Shown: positions 8,569 to 16,580, numbered from the stretch's first letter. The stretch is 46,066 nucleotides of DNA from a virus (IMGVR_UViG_3300033388_004179:1-46066); one strand, 5' to 3'. Program-made: numbers and translations. Notes: a model not told the origin generated them from the letters alone.

Positions 8569-10520
8569 TTTTCTCCTCCTTCTGGTTCCGCATTTGCCTC
8601 GATATAAGATTCTCTATACTTTACCAGCTTTTTCTCTATTTCTTCTTTAGGTACTCCCGCTTTTTCAAGTTCTTTTTTATAATCCTCGGCGCCGGCCATC
8701 CCCTCCTTGATAACAAGTTCCCGCTCCCTCTCTTTCAGTTCCTGTATCTTTTGCATAATCTGCTGCTGCGCTTGCTGGATTTCCTGTATCTCTTTCGGGT
8801 CCCTGATGATTTTCTCTACCATCTTATGGTCAACTTCTTCCACAAGGTTCTTCTTAACTTCCGCAGTATTGATTTCAAGGCTTTCATCCTTCGATAGATT
8901 ATCGAATAGAATTGCTGCCTTTTCTATAGCAGTATTTTTAATTGCCCTTATTGCTTCTGCAAGAACCGTTACAGTCATATCATCAATGTCCTCTAAATCA
9001 TCTCTCGTCAATTTATCTTCTTTTCCATCCTCTCCAATAAACGGGATACCGTCAGACGGCATAAACTCATAAAGAGTCAATAGAGTCATCCGGACTGCTT
9101 CCGTTAAACCTTCCTGTATATTCTTTAAAAGGAAATTGACATTGACATTGAACTCTCTTAACAGTGCCATTGTTCCTCTTACCGTCGGGCGTTGAACCTG
9201 TTCCCTTCCCATGGAATAATCAGTTATCATTCCCAGCTTCTCTAACAGTGTTACAATAAAACCTTCAAGTTTGTGTAAATCAAGATTGGCATGTCCTAAT
9301 TCCAATACCTTCATCACCCCCTCAAGGTTATTGACTTTTATTGTAGCACCAGGCCTTATAACCGTTTTCGTTGGCTTAAATCCTTTGCTCGGGACGTACA
9401 TTATAGTAATGGCATTACACAAAATTGCATTGTCTATTGTTACGTTATGTGTAGCATCTAATTCATCATTCATCATAGATAATCTCTGCGGTAGGCCCTG
9501 CCCTCTTATATGCCCGGCAATACGATAACAGGGAATTGATACAAGCGGTTTCCTCTTATCTGAAAGTTTGCTCTCCTCACCATGCAGATAAATATTGTTC
9601 TTTATATCAAGAACAAATTGACATTCTCTTTCTTCCACAATATCTCTACCCTGTTCATCTTGTTTCCCCGTCTTAAAAGGGTATGCTCCCCAAACTTTCC
9701 ATATTGAAACATTATTAAAATCTAAATGCATCTGGGCGTCCATATCCCCGATATGTTCGTTGATAACTGTTTCTGTTTCGTCATTCTTACTTTTCTTTAT
9801 ATCCGCTGGTAACTTATCCAAATTTACCCAGTTTTTCTTTTTCTTAATCTGATAAGTGTTAAGATGCAGCCAGCGAGCGACCCATTGAGCGTCCTGAATT
9901 GAAGTTGCTCCCTTTTCCCAAACTAAATCCCTGACTGAAATATCATCCCACTTAGGCATCCAAAATTTAACGGGTTTCTTTTTTGATATTAAACGATTCG
10001 TAGATTTATCGATATCAAAACCAAGAAACTTCGAAACTCCACCTACCAATTTCCTTATCCCCTCATACCGCCAAACTGTCTTTTCCGTTTCTATAGGATA
10101 GATTTCAAGAAACCGCGTACCCTCTACTATCAGTCCCTGGAATAAATCACAAATGACATTATATAAATTCATCACTTTAGCAAGCTTGTAATTAAAAGTC
10201 TTTGTTACTTTTCTTCCACCTTCCTTTGAAGAATTCGATAGCCCGTCTATGGCTACGAGTTTATCAGAACTATGAACCCCTGCCACAAACCTACTTTCTA
10301 ACGCTGTGTCCGCAAATGCAGCCCAAGGGACGTGAACATCCGAACTCCCCTTCCAGGGAAAGTTCTTATTTTTCTTCGAGCTATACGTTCCCAGATGCCT
10401 TTCCCACATCTCGGGAATAATCTGGGTAGTTAATGTCGCATTGCTTTTTACCCGTTCATCAATGAGCGTTTTGTAAAAACTAACAATCTGTAATTCCTCT
10501 TCCGGTGATAATTTTAACAT
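8565..10520 (-). CDS. Portal protein
   Basis: 651 aa from ATG 10520, which has a strong AGGAGG; an upstream in-frame start at 10616 overlaps the preceding gene and lacks this site. Features typical of large podovirus portals are the N-terminal MWERHLGTYSSKKNKNFPWKG block, the mid-protein RIAGHIRGQGLPQRLS motif, a long helix with DYSMGREQVQRPTVRGT, and an acidic helical C-terminal barrel-like tail. It forms the dodecameric DNA gate at one capsid vertex. It follows terminase and the GroES-like gene and precedes scaffold, the normal packaging-head order. Confidence 0.85.
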   Translation of the reverse strand: MLKLSPEEELQIVSFYKTLIDERVKSNATLTTQIIPEMWERHLGTYSSKKNKNFPWKGSSDVHVPWAAFADTALESRFVAGVHSSDKLVAIDGLSNSSKEGGRKVTKTFNYKLAKVMNLYNVICDLFQGLIVEGTRFLEIYPIETEKTVWRYEGIRKLVGGVSKFLGFDIDKSTNRLISKKKPVKFWMPKWDDISVRDLVWEKGATSIQDAQWVARWLHLNTYQIKKKKNWVNLDKLPADIKKSKNDETETVINEHIGDMDAQMHLDFNNVSIWKVWGAYPFKTGKQDEQGRDIVEERECQFVLDIKNNIYLHGEESKLSDKRKPLVSIPCYRIAGHIRGQGLPQRLSMMNDELDATHNVTIDNAILCNAITIMYVPSKGFKPTKTVIRPGATIKVNNLEGVMKVLELGHANLDLHKLEGFIVTLLEKLGMITDYSMGREQVQRPTVRGTMALLREFNVNVNFLLKNIQEGLTEAVRMTLLTLYEFMPSDGIPFIGEDGKEDKLTRDDLEDIDDMTVTVLAEAIRAIKNTAIEKAAILFDNLSKDESLEINTAEVKKNLVEEVDHKMVEKIIRDPKEIQEIQQAQQQIMQKIQELKERERELVIKEGMAGAEDYKKELEKAGVPKEEIEKKLVKYRESYIEANAEPEGGEK

Positions 10521-10533
10521 TTTATTTTTCCTC

Positions 10534-10890
10534 CTAATCCTTAACCTTATCTTCTGCCTTTCGAAGGCAGGCATACACGTCTTCAGCTTTAACAATTTTG
10601 TGTGGATGCCCGTCAATTTCTAATTCTATACCCGCATATCTGTGTACGAAAATTACATCACCAATTTCAAGTTTGAATTCTTTCAAACCAAAATCTTCTG
10701 CAGTTACATCTTCCGCCAAACACAAAAGTTTCCCCTTGTCAATTCTACCTTGAAGAACCTCTTGTCGCATTTCAGGCAAAACAATTCCGCTTTTTGTTTT
10801 TTCTTTTACTTTTTCCATTCGAACCAAAATGTTTTTTTTAAAAAGCGTTAAAGAATCCCCCTTCTCATCAATAAATGAACACATTAACAT
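10534..10890 (-). CDS. GroES-like co-chaperonin
   Basis: 118 aa with AGGAGG ribosome site. Residues 17-110 follow the Cpn10 plan: NILVRMEKVKEKTKSGIVLP (start strand and mobile-loop region), GKLLCLAEDV, LEIGDVIFVHRYAGIELE, then DGHPHKIVKAEDVYAC. GroES caps GroEL and lets it fold client proteins. T4 gp31 is the known phage analogue needed for its capsid protein. No GroEL is encoded, so it would work with the host chaperonin. Its place between terminase and portal suggests a role in folding the capsid or portal. About 16 extra N-terminal residues precede the core. Confidence 0.85.
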   Translation of the reverse strand: MLMCSFIDEKGDSLTLFKKNILVRMEKVKEKTKSGIVLPEMRQEVLQGRIDKGKLLCLAEDVTAEDFGLKEFKLEIGDVIFVHRYAGIELEIDGHPHKIVKAEDVYACLRKAEDKVKD

Positions 10891-10921
10891 TTCTTCCTCC
10901 TTTTTTTATGCAATTCCCTCA

Positions 10922-12286
10922 TCATCCATATCCTATGCGGCCGACGGCTTGTTCCATATCTTCTGGCGGCCGCTCATCCGACTCTTCTTGATAGTCATCC
11001 GGATCAAGTTGTGAATGACAGAATATACCCATCGCACATGCCTCGGCGCGGTCAGGGCTCCTTCCCAGAGCAGCTTTCATATCTTTTTTAGATGTCATTT
11101 TAACTCCGGTGTCCGACGCTATCTCGTAAGTCATTGCTGATAACTGGCTCTTTAATAGTTCATCATCAATAATCGATATTTTATTATCAACAAATTTATC
11201 TAAAACAATGTCCCACATTTCCATTTTTATTTTGCCGATTTTATATTTGATAGGATCTGTAGCCTGTTCGGCTCCGTTGAACGCAATTGTAGGATATTCC
11301 AGTTCCATTAACCGGTCTGCTATTCCCGGAAAAATTACAGAATCTATAATAATGATATTTGCTTTATGCTGCTTGAAAAGCCTGATTATATTTCCAACAG
11401 TCTGCATAGTGTTAACCTTTCCATAATACATAAAATCAATTATTTTTAAGCCCCGGAAAACATAAATTACTGTTTCATCATCACCCATACGCGCAGGATC
11501 ACAGGATATAATAACCGGCTCTTTAGTAAGAGGCTTTACCAGTACTCTATTTACCGCTGTATTTATAGTCTTATAGGGGATAAGAGTGTTGGTTGCCTCA
11601 AGATCATCCCAGCTGCCCTTTATGTATGCCCTCAATAACCGGGGTTTATTTTGGTAAAGTTCTTTTAATGATTCGATATAAGCCGGCGCCCCTGGAGATG
11701 GATTCGATGCCGGAAGCGCCTGTATGAAATTATAATCCTTATGCGGCCGGAGAATGAATTTATCCTTTACCCAGCCCTGTCGGGGATTACAGGATAACAT
11801 ACCCCTGAATTGCGGAAGAGTGCCATCCGGGAGAACATACCTTAACGTCCCCGCTATAGCCCTCCAATCATCCGGACTCATCTCCTCCGCCTGGTCAAGA
11901 GCGAAAAAACCAAGTTCCATACTGTTGAACTTTTCTACCATCTCTCTATCATCAAGACCGCCATAAAAAAATTCAGAACCATTTGGAAATAAAATACGAT
12001 GCTCCTGTTTCTTGTGTTCATAAGCAGCTGCAGGAATTTCTCTGAACCATGTTCTTAAAGTGGATGTCTTAAAATCAGTTCCTCTTTTACGCCCCATAAA
12101 CCCATAATTGCCAGGGTATTCCATACATAATCTATATACTTCCCAGCAAATAGCTTTACTTTTTCCACCATATTTTGCACCGCCGATTAAAGTATATTTG
12201 TGTGTATCATTATGAAATGCCTTTTGTTCTCTCGTCGGGGTATCGTTTCCGTAAAATACTACCTCTGTATCGTTAAACTGTTCCAT
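10922..12286 (-). CDS. terL: Terminase large subunit
   Basis: 454 aa. The ATPase half has Walker A GGAKYGGKS (35-43) and Walker B LGFFALDQAEEM (125-136). The nuclease half has the RNase H-like acids: SCDPARMGDDE (D263), IIIIDSVIFPG (D315) and RSPDRAEACAMG (D412). All catalytic features are present at about the usual length. The enzyme cuts concatemeric DNA and pumps it into the head through portal. Its start overlaps the DUF5681-like gene by 14 bases. Confidence 0.95.
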   Translation of the reverse strand: MEQFNDTEVVFYGNDTPTREQKAFHNDTHKYTLIGGAKYGGKSKAICWEVYRLCMEYPGNYGFMGRKRGTDFKTSTLRTWFREIPAAAYEHKKQEHRILFPNGSEFFYGGLDDREMVEKFNSMELGFFALDQAEEMSPDDWRAIAGTLRYVLPDGTLPQFRGMLSCNPRQGWVKDKFILRPHKDYNFIQALPASNPSPGAPAYIESLKELYQNKPRLLRAYIKGSWDDLEATNTLIPYKTINTAVNRVLVKPLTKEPVIISCDPARMGDDETVIYVFRGLKIIDFMYYGKVNTMQTVGNIIRLFKQHKANIIIIDSVIFPGIADRLMELEYPTIAFNGAEQATDPIKYKIGKIKMEMWDIVLDKFVDNKISIIDDELLKSQLSAMTYEIASDTGVKMTSKKDMKAALGRSPDRAEACAMGIFCHSQLDPDDYQEESDERPPEDMEQAVGRIGYG

Positions 12287-12674
12287 TTTCCTTTATCTCT
12301 TCCACTTCTATAGGCTTTTGTTCAGCACTAACAAGCTCTACATCTGTAGGTTTATTGTTCTTATCTAACTTGCCTTTGAAATTAACAGTTAACCTTTCAG
12401 TCCTCTTCGTAATAAATGCCTCTGCCGGTATAATCTTCTTGAATAATGCAATTGCGTATTTCTCGTCGGTATATGCCTTATTTACAAAAACTGTGAGAAA
12501 ATCAAGATTATTATTCTCCTTCTTCGCCTCCGCCAGCGCCTTCCTCAATTGCTCAATTTCCGGCTTCTTCGGCCTGCCTAAAGGATTCCCTGATTGCCCC
12601 TTTTGCCATCCATGAGTAGGCTTGGGGCCGGGCTTGGTGCGGGGGACGGGGAAACTGTTATTTTCCACTCTCAT
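12273..12674 (-). CDS. DUF5681-like protein, candidate terminase small subunit
   Basis: 133 aa. It contains WQKGQSGNPLGRPKKP, the signature of the DUF5681 family often found beside terminase genes. A helical segment with Leu and Glu/Lys follows, then a basic region and an acidic end. It directly precedes and overlaps the large terminase. A DNA-recognition role as small subunit fits the position, but the family has no settled function. Confidence 0.65.
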   Translation of the reverse strand: MRVENNSFPVPRTKPGPKPTHGWQKGQSGNPLGRPKKPEIEQLRKALAEAKKENNNLDFLTVFVNKAYTDEKYAIALFKKIIPAEAFITKRTERLTVNFKGKLDKNNKPTDVELVSAEQKPIEVEEIKENGTV

Positions 12675-12915
12675 ATTCCTTTATGATTGCGGCACTTAAT
12701 TTTTCCCATTCCGTAGGGTTGAATCTCATATACGGATGAAATTCTACTTTCCCTGCTCTTTCCTTCCTCTTCGTCGGTAGAGATACTATAACCCCTTCCC
12801 CTTGTGATAAAATCTTGATATCCCAGATTTTCATGATGTCAGTTTCGCAGGTACAAAAAGCCAGAAGTCGACCTTTGTTCTCTACGCGCGTAATCTCAAC
12901 TTTGATTATTTCCAC
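12658..12915 (-). CDS. SpoVG-family protein
   Basis: 85 aa. The sequence follows SpoVG: an opening strand IIKVEITRVENKGRLLAFC, the central WDIKILSQGEGVIVSLPTKR (compare the usual v.dIrVi.g..GlFVamPsk), and a C-terminal helix AAIIKEYESGK. SpoVG proteins bind nucleic acids and regulate gene expression in many bacteria. Lying in the leader part of the late operon, it may be a phage regulator. It overlaps the next gene by 17 bases. Confidence 0.75.
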   Translation of the reverse strand: MEIIKVEITRVENKGRLLAFCTCETDIMKIWDIKILSQGEGVIVSLPTKRKERAGKVEFHPYMRFNPTEWEKLSAAIIKEYESGK

Positions 12916-12924
12916 TTTACCTCC

Positions 12925-13227
12925 TTATACCCCTAAGTACTTTTTATGAATATCTTTCAATGCACTTAAATTTTTGCATTTGATTTCTTGACTTATTCTT
13001 TGTATTTCCTCTTTACTATATTTTGGCTTCTTCGGGCCTTTGCGTTGATAGTAGCCGAAATCATTTATCAATCGGCGGAGAATATCGTACTTTATAGACC
13101 TCAAATCTACTTTATACTGTGTGCTAAGTCCTAAGAAATGTAAAATACTCCACTTAACATTGACAATTATATCTTTCCACCAACATTCATCAGTATATTT
13201 GCCATTCCATACTTCAATGTGTCTCAT
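12925..13227 (-). CDS. Uncharacterised small protein, late leader
   Basis: 100 aa with AGGAG ribosome site. It contains aromatic-rich N-terminal segments (WNGKYTDECWWKDIIV) and a basic helical C-terminus with YSKEEIQRISQEIK. It lies 9 bp upstream of the SpoVG-like gene in a chain of closely spaced small genes. No family recognised. Confidence 0.6.
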   Translation of the reverse strand: MRHIEVWNGKYTDECWWKDIIVNVKWSILHFLGLSTQYKVDLRSIKYDILRRLINDFGYYQRKGPKKPKYSKEEIQRISQEIKCKNLSALKDIHKKYLGV

Positions 13228-13236
13228 TCCTTCTCC

Positions 13237-13395
13237 TCACTTCGATTTCTTTTTACGCGGTAATCCCTTCGGACTCGGCTGCGATGAAATAAATTCCCGA
13301 GCTACTTTCTTCGAGGGTAATCCCTTCCTCGGGGGGATGGAACCTTCAACTATTCCCTTCATAAGCCCCCATTGACTTTTCGATTTTGCGGGCAT
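13237..13395 (-). CDS. DUF3008-like small basic protein
   Basis: 52 aa. It begins MPAKSKSQWGLMKGIVEGS and ends with repeated KGLP-Arg/Ser-Lys-Lys motifs. The MPAKSK-Q--LM opening is the hallmark of the small DUF3008 proteins. Its ATG overlaps the previous stop (TAATG), so it is coupled to the upstream 45-aa gene. Function unknown; its charge suggests nucleic acid binding. Confidence 0.6.
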   Translation of the reverse strand: MPAKSKSQWGLMKGIVEGSIPPRKGLPSKKVAREFISSQPSPKGLPRKKKSK

Positions 13396-13532
13396 TATTT
13401 CTTCTCCCTCTTCTTCTTTATTTCAGGATGGCGGCAAGTACTCGTTTTATTTCTGCCTTTGCCTCCCTGTTTCCAACCACGACCACTGCCATCCATCAAA
13501 CCAAATCCAGCGCCTCTTCCACCTCTTCTCAT
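13395..13532 (-). CDS. Tiny Gly/Arg-rich protein
   Basis: 45 aa, starting MRRGGRGAGFGLMDGSGRG and containing one Cys-Arg-His motif near the end. It has a strong AGGAGGT site and overlaps the upstream stop by 4 bases (ATGA) and the downstream start by 1, so it sits in an unbroken coupled chain. The Gly-rich pattern is loosely like DUF5320 proteins. No function can be given. Confidence 0.55.
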   Translation of the reverse strand: MRRGGRGAGFGLMDGSGRGWKQGGKGRNKTSTCRHPEIKKKREKK

Positions 13533-13768
13533 TTTTTACCTCCTGGTTTAGAAATAATATCCGTTATCTCAAACTCTGCAGATGATGTCGTCTTCTGGCC
13601 GGATCTGTCGCTCTTCGTAGTCCGGGAAACTTTGCCGGTTAACGTAACTACATCCCCAACCTTTACATCATTGACATTTTTCGCCTGATTGTTGTCAATC
13701 ATAACACTCGGGCGATAGATATCCTGTGTTCTCGGATACGTCTCCTTCTTTGCCTTTACCTTTGCCAT
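13529..13768 (-). CDS. Small beta-rich protein, late leader
   Basis: 79 aa. It contains VNDVKVGDVVTLTGKVSRTT and FEITDIISKPGGKK, alternating strands like an OB-fold or SH3-like barrel. The basic N-terminus begins MAKVKAKKETYPR. The ribosome site is good (AGGAGG). It is the second gene of the leftward operon. A nucleic-acid-binding role is only a guess. Confidence 0.6.
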   Translation of the reverse strand: MAKVKAKKETYPRTQDIYRPSVMIDNNQAKNVNDVKVGDVVTLTGKVSRTTKSDRSGQKTTSSAEFEITDIISKPGGKK

Positions 13769-13772
13769 AACA

Positions 13773-13979
13773 TTACCTCCTATTTTTCAAATATTCTGCA
13801 ACTTGTTTATTTAATTTGTCCATTCTCAAAAAGTTGCCGGCAGGGCCGACTATGTATTTGCGTCCGCCAATTTCCTTTATGGTCCCGGGGGCATATATCC
13901 ACGCCCCGTTTCTTGTTATCACTTTTTCAGCTCCTTTTTTCGGCTTCTCAGCCTTCGGCTTCTTTTTATTCCAAAACAT
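13773..13979 (-). CDS. First gene of the late operon, small basic protein
   Basis: 68 aa from ATG 13979. It contains WNKKKPKAEKPKKG then GAWIYAPGTIKEIGGRKYIV. A GTG start at 14030 would add 17 residues but lies upstream of the promoter boxes. With ATG 13979 the -10 box ends only 9 bp away, so the mRNA would have almost no leader and no ribosome site. Family unknown. Confidence 0.55.
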   Translation of the reverse strand: MFWNKKKPKAEKPKKGAEKVITRNGAWIYAPGTIKEIGGRKYIVGPAGNFLRMDKLNKQVAEYLKNRR

Positions 13980-13988
13980 CTTGAAACT

Positions 13989-14017
13989 ATTATACAACGA
14001 ATAACAATGAATGTCAA
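13989..14017 (-). promoter_or_regulatory. Perfect sigma70 promoter of the leftward late block
   Basis: TTGACA (14012-14017) and TATAAT (13989-13994) on the minus strand are separated by exactly 17 bp, a full match to the consensus. It faces the late operon and is likely its main promoter. Confidence 0.85.
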
Positions 14018-14030
14018 GTTTTATTTTCAC

Positions 14031-14625
14031 TTTTTTTGAAAAATTTGGACTCCCCGTTGTTATTCCTTGATATCCCCATTGTTATCCCAAAGAACAAATA
14101 ATCCCAGATATTCAGGTAATATAGTATATAGAAGTTGGAAAAGAGGGCTAAAAAAATGTTGGTAGTAGGAGGTATGTAATTGTAGAAAATGGGGGGTTTC
14201 CGATTTGGACTTTTTTCTCCCCACCCTCGACGCTATACCTGCCTATTCCCTGCCCGCTACCCCCTCTCATTACGGTCTATATGGATTGTTGTTATTATAC
14301 TGTTATGATAATAACTATTATGTTAACTTTTTGACGTTCCTCGACGAGAGAAATATTGACGAAGTGTACATTTATGGCTAATTTTGCCAATCCTGGCGGT
14401 TTATATGGATTATTTCAGAGATAAAATACTTACAGGGATATAGTTAAACCCACCTTAAATCATTTCAATCAGCCCCTTTTAGTCCTTTTATATGCCTATT
14501 TCATACGGTTAAGATGTTATGTATAGTAAATCTATATGATATAACTATGAGCAATGTATAAGATGATGAACATTCCCCTTGATTGAGTATTATGTCCTGT
14601 ATATGGTATCATTAAGGGCTGTTAA
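14031..14625. other. Divergent intergenic region, possible origin and regulatory area
   Basis: About 600 AT-rich bases between the leftward and rightward blocks hold no convincing gene. Visible items are an 8-bp inverted repeat GTTATTAT/ATAATAAC (14291-14298 and 14308-14315, 9-base gap), TATATGG repeated near 14278, 14402 and 14600, and possible rightward promoters: TTGACG 14356 with TAATTT 14379, and TTGATT 14579 with TATGGT 14602, both with 17-bp spacing. A replication origin or operator area is plausible from position. Confidence 0.4.
14291..14315. repeat. AT-rich inverted repeat
   Basis: GTTATTAT and ATAATAAC are perfect 8-base complementary arms around 9 bases, in the divergent control region. 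It could be an operator or part of an origin. Confidence 0.4.
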
Positions 14626-14937
14626 ATGGTATGTGTGGAGTGTATCTCAATGGGATTACGGACTATCGGCGAAATCTTGGGATTATTTGACTTCGTGGAA
14701 TTGTTAGGTGTGAGTGAAAAACTGGACTATAATAAAGTGAGGCGGAAGACAGAAGAAGCGAAGGGGGTTAAAATGACAGTAAGAAGGAAACAGGAAAAGG
14801 TTTTGAAAAGGTTGCAAGATTATCCGATGACGCACATTTCAGGATTTAGCATTGACTATTGGTTAGTGATTGCAGATTTAGTCCTTGCCGGAAGGATTAT
14901 CAGGGATGACAAGGGCTATCTTAAAGTAAGAGTATGA
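14626..14937 (+). CDS. Small protein with HTH-like segment, first early gene
   Basis: 103 aa if ATG 14626 is used. A second start, ATG 14773, has a better ribosome site (GGGGG) and gives a compact 54-aa protein beginning MTVRRKQEKVLKRLQDYPM. That part looks like a small winged-helix protein: RRKQEKVLKRLQ, then SIDYWLVIADLVLAGRI and DDKGYLKVRV. It is the first gene of the rightward block and could be a regulator. The start is uncertain. Confidence 0.5.
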   Translation: MVCVECISMGLRTIGEILGLFDFVELLGVSEKLDYNKVRRKTEEAKGVKMTVRRKQEKVLKRLQDYPMTHISGFSIDYWLVIADLVLAGRIIRDDKGYLKVRV

Positions 14938-14971
14938 AAGGCACGAAGGAAAGAAGCGAAAGGAGGCGGAA

Positions 14972-15421
14972 ATGAGCGCATTTATTGTAAATGATGGGAC
15001 AATTAATGACATTTTGTCCTATTTGAAACTTGGTAAAGACTTGGATTGGTTACGGCGTAGTATTGAAAACAGGTTCGGCTACAGATTAGACAATGACGAG
15101 GATTACGAGCAGTTCGGCGGAAAATTGTATTTAATGAACGTGGCGGCAGTTGATGACCGCTGCAATGAAGCAAATGACAGCGTAAAGATTTTACAGGAGT
15201 TTAAGTATAAGATTAAAGGGGTTACAACAATGTTAGGCAACCGTGGGCTTAATGTATCAACTATGCAAGTATACAAATCAGCTCAATGCTTATCTTATCA
15301 ATGCGCCGAAGGTGATGTACCAGAATCCAACCTTTACAAATGTTTAGACTTTATCATTAAGACATTGGCAGAAAGTATTGTGCGGAGTTTGCCTGCTTAT
15401 GACAAAGCAAACTGGGACTGA
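14972..15421 (+). CDS. Conserved phage hypothetical protein
   Basis: 149 aa with a strong AGGAGG. It opens MSAFIVNDGTINDILSYL. It ends with VYKSAQCLSYQCAEGDVPE and SIVRSLPAYDKANWD, a pattern recalled from a family widespread in phages (MSAFVVS start, YQC.EGD, LP.Y..A.W end). It has no assigned function. A hairpin-rich gap follows. Confidence 0.7.
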   Translation: MSAFIVNDGTINDILSYLKLGKDLDWLRRSIENRFGYRLDNDEDYEQFGGKLYLMNVAAVDDRCNEANDSVKILQEFKYKIKGVTTMLGNRGLNVSTMQVYKSAQCLSYQCAEGDVPESNLYKCLDFIIKTLAESIVRSLPAYDKANWD

Positions 15422-15422
15422 A

Positions 15423-15470
15423 CAGCACCCCGCCGGAGCGCCTTTTCGGAGGCGTTCCCGTGGAATGCTG
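15423..15470 (+). promoter_or_regulatory. Stable intergenic RNA structure
   Basis: An inner stem 15436-15443/15450-15457 (8 bp, one G-U) lies within an outer CAGCA/TGCTG pair (15423-15427/15466-15470). It ends a few bases before the ribosome site of the next gene, so it may be a processing or translational control element. Confidence 0.45.
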
Positions 15471-15493
15471 GTAAAGAAGAGAGAGGAGGGATT

Positions 15494-16054
15494 ATGAGTT
15501 ATGAGAAAGTCCGAAGAATTGAAGTTGATGACGAAAAAGTTTTTTTGACAAGCACCTCAAATAATGTTTATCCATATCATTATGAAAGGTACGAGTGCCC
15601 GTCATTATCAAAAATCCTTCAAGAACAAGGAGAAAAGGCGTTGACTGTTGAATTGTTAAAATGTTATGAAGAAGGCAATTTTCAGCCTGGGGTTGAGAAT
15701 AAATACTCAAGGGCAGCCAAAAGGTTGCGGAGAATGGAGGAATACAAAGCATTTGATTGGAGGTTAGGAAAATCACCTACTGAAAATTCAGAAAGGCGGG
15801 AAAATAACGAAAAGGAGTTCCAAGCGTTATTATACCGTGCTTTTTTAATGAAGGAAGACAAAAGTCAACAATGCCTTGTTTCAAAGGACTATTCAGGAGA
15901 AGAGGTTTTTATAAAGAGGGTCAATAAATGGAATATAACTTTCACCCGCACAAGAGAAAAAGCAAAGAAATTCGGCAATGCTGATGACGCACGCAGAATT
16001 ATAAATGCCCTTGTCTCAAAAGAGCATTTTAATATTATCCATTCGGCAAGGTGA
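15494..16054 (+). CDS. Uncharacterised early protein, possibly two-domain
   Basis: 186 aa, ribosome site GAGGAGGG. The N-terminal half has a run VYPYHYERYECPSLSKILQ. The C-terminal half is a compact basic alpha/beta segment, VFIKRVNKWNITFTRTREKA, followed by GNADDARRIINALV. No family recognised. A hairpin terminator follows. Confidence 0.6.
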   Translation: MSYEKVRRIEVDDEKVFLTSTSNNVYPYHYERYECPSLSKILQEQGEKALTVELLKCYEEGNFQPGVENKYSRAAKRLRRMEEYKAFDWRLGKSPTENSERRENNEKEFQALLYRAFLMKEDKSQQCLVSKDYSGEEVFIKRVNKWNITFTRTREKAKKFGNADDARRIINALVSKEHFNIIHSAR

Positions 16055-16072
16055 GAAAGTTTATAAAAATAA

Positions 16073-16117
16073 GAGGGCGGCGGGTCAAACCTTTCGCTTC
16101 CCGTCGTCCTCATTTTA
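16073..16117 (+). terminator. Hairpin terminator
   Basis: Arms 16073-16084 and 16100-16111 pair over 12 bp with two G-U pairs. They are followed by ATTTTA. It lies just after the 186-aa gene. Confidence 0.55.
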
Positions 16118-16199
16118 CTATGGAGGAAGCAGGGGGCGAAAGTTTTGGAAAAGGAGAGGATTTTAAATGATATTAAAAACTCAAAAATACGATTACCCC

Positions 16200-16228
16200 T
16201 TGACGTTTGAGAGTTGTAGAAGTATAAT
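16200..16228 (+). promoter_or_regulatory. Sigma70 promoter with GATTACCCC upstream element
   Basis: TTGACG (16200-16205), 17-bp spacer, TATAAT (16223-16228). The preceding GATTACCCC is shared exactly with the promoter at 20864. The next ATG (16237) is only 8 bp beyond the -10 box. Confidence 0.75.
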
Positions 16229-16236
16229 ATATAAGC

Positions 16237-16488
16237 ATGGCAGAAGCAAAGAAGTTTATAAATTCCCTCTGCGGGGGAATAAGCGTAAAAGCGGAGGGCT
16301 GCACCGTGAATATAATTGAGGGACTACACAATTCTCAAAATCATAAAATAACAAAAGTTGAGATTTATCCGAACAAAAATATACAAGGTCAGAGAAATTG
16401 GAGTTTACAGGGAACTCGTGGAAATTGCGAAGTAGTTCAGTCAAAAGTGGTATTCGTGGAAACCAGGGGGAGACCACGAAAGAATTAA
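16237..16488 (+). CDS. Small protein, probably from a leaderless mRNA
   Basis: 83 aa. No ribosome site precedes ATG 16237, but a strong promoter ends 8 bp before it, so the transcript would begin at or next to the start codon. The sequence contains two early cysteines and a basic tail GRPRKN. An overlapping 50-aa frame (16167-16319) has a better ribosome site and competes for the same DNA. No family recognised. Confidence 0.5.
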   Translation: MAEAKKFINSLCGGISVKAEGCTVNIIEGLHNSQNHKITKVEIYPNKNIQGQRNWSLQGTRGNCEVVQSKVVFVETRGRPRKN

Positions 16489-16507
16489 ACTGGTTTCTGA
16501 GCCGGTT

Positions 16508-16561
16508 GGGGGCGTAATAATGGCAGGCGTATGCCTTTTAGCCAATGGTCTGCCCGTCCCC
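16508..16561 (+). promoter_or_regulatory. Three-stem intergenic RNA structure
   Basis: Stem GGGGGCG/CGTCCCC (16508-16514/16555-16561), stem GGCAG/CTGCC (16522-16526/16550-16554) and a small inner hairpin stack together. A strong AGGAGG for the next gene follows within 10 bases. Confidence 0.45.
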
Positions 16562-16580
16562 GCTATAAGGAGGTAGTGAG

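Noticed and set aside
16167-16319. 50-aa frame with good ribosome site overlapping the 83-aa gene
   Set aside because: A strong promoter lies inside it and the sequence shows no recognisable fold; the 83-aa frame is preferred, though with doubt.
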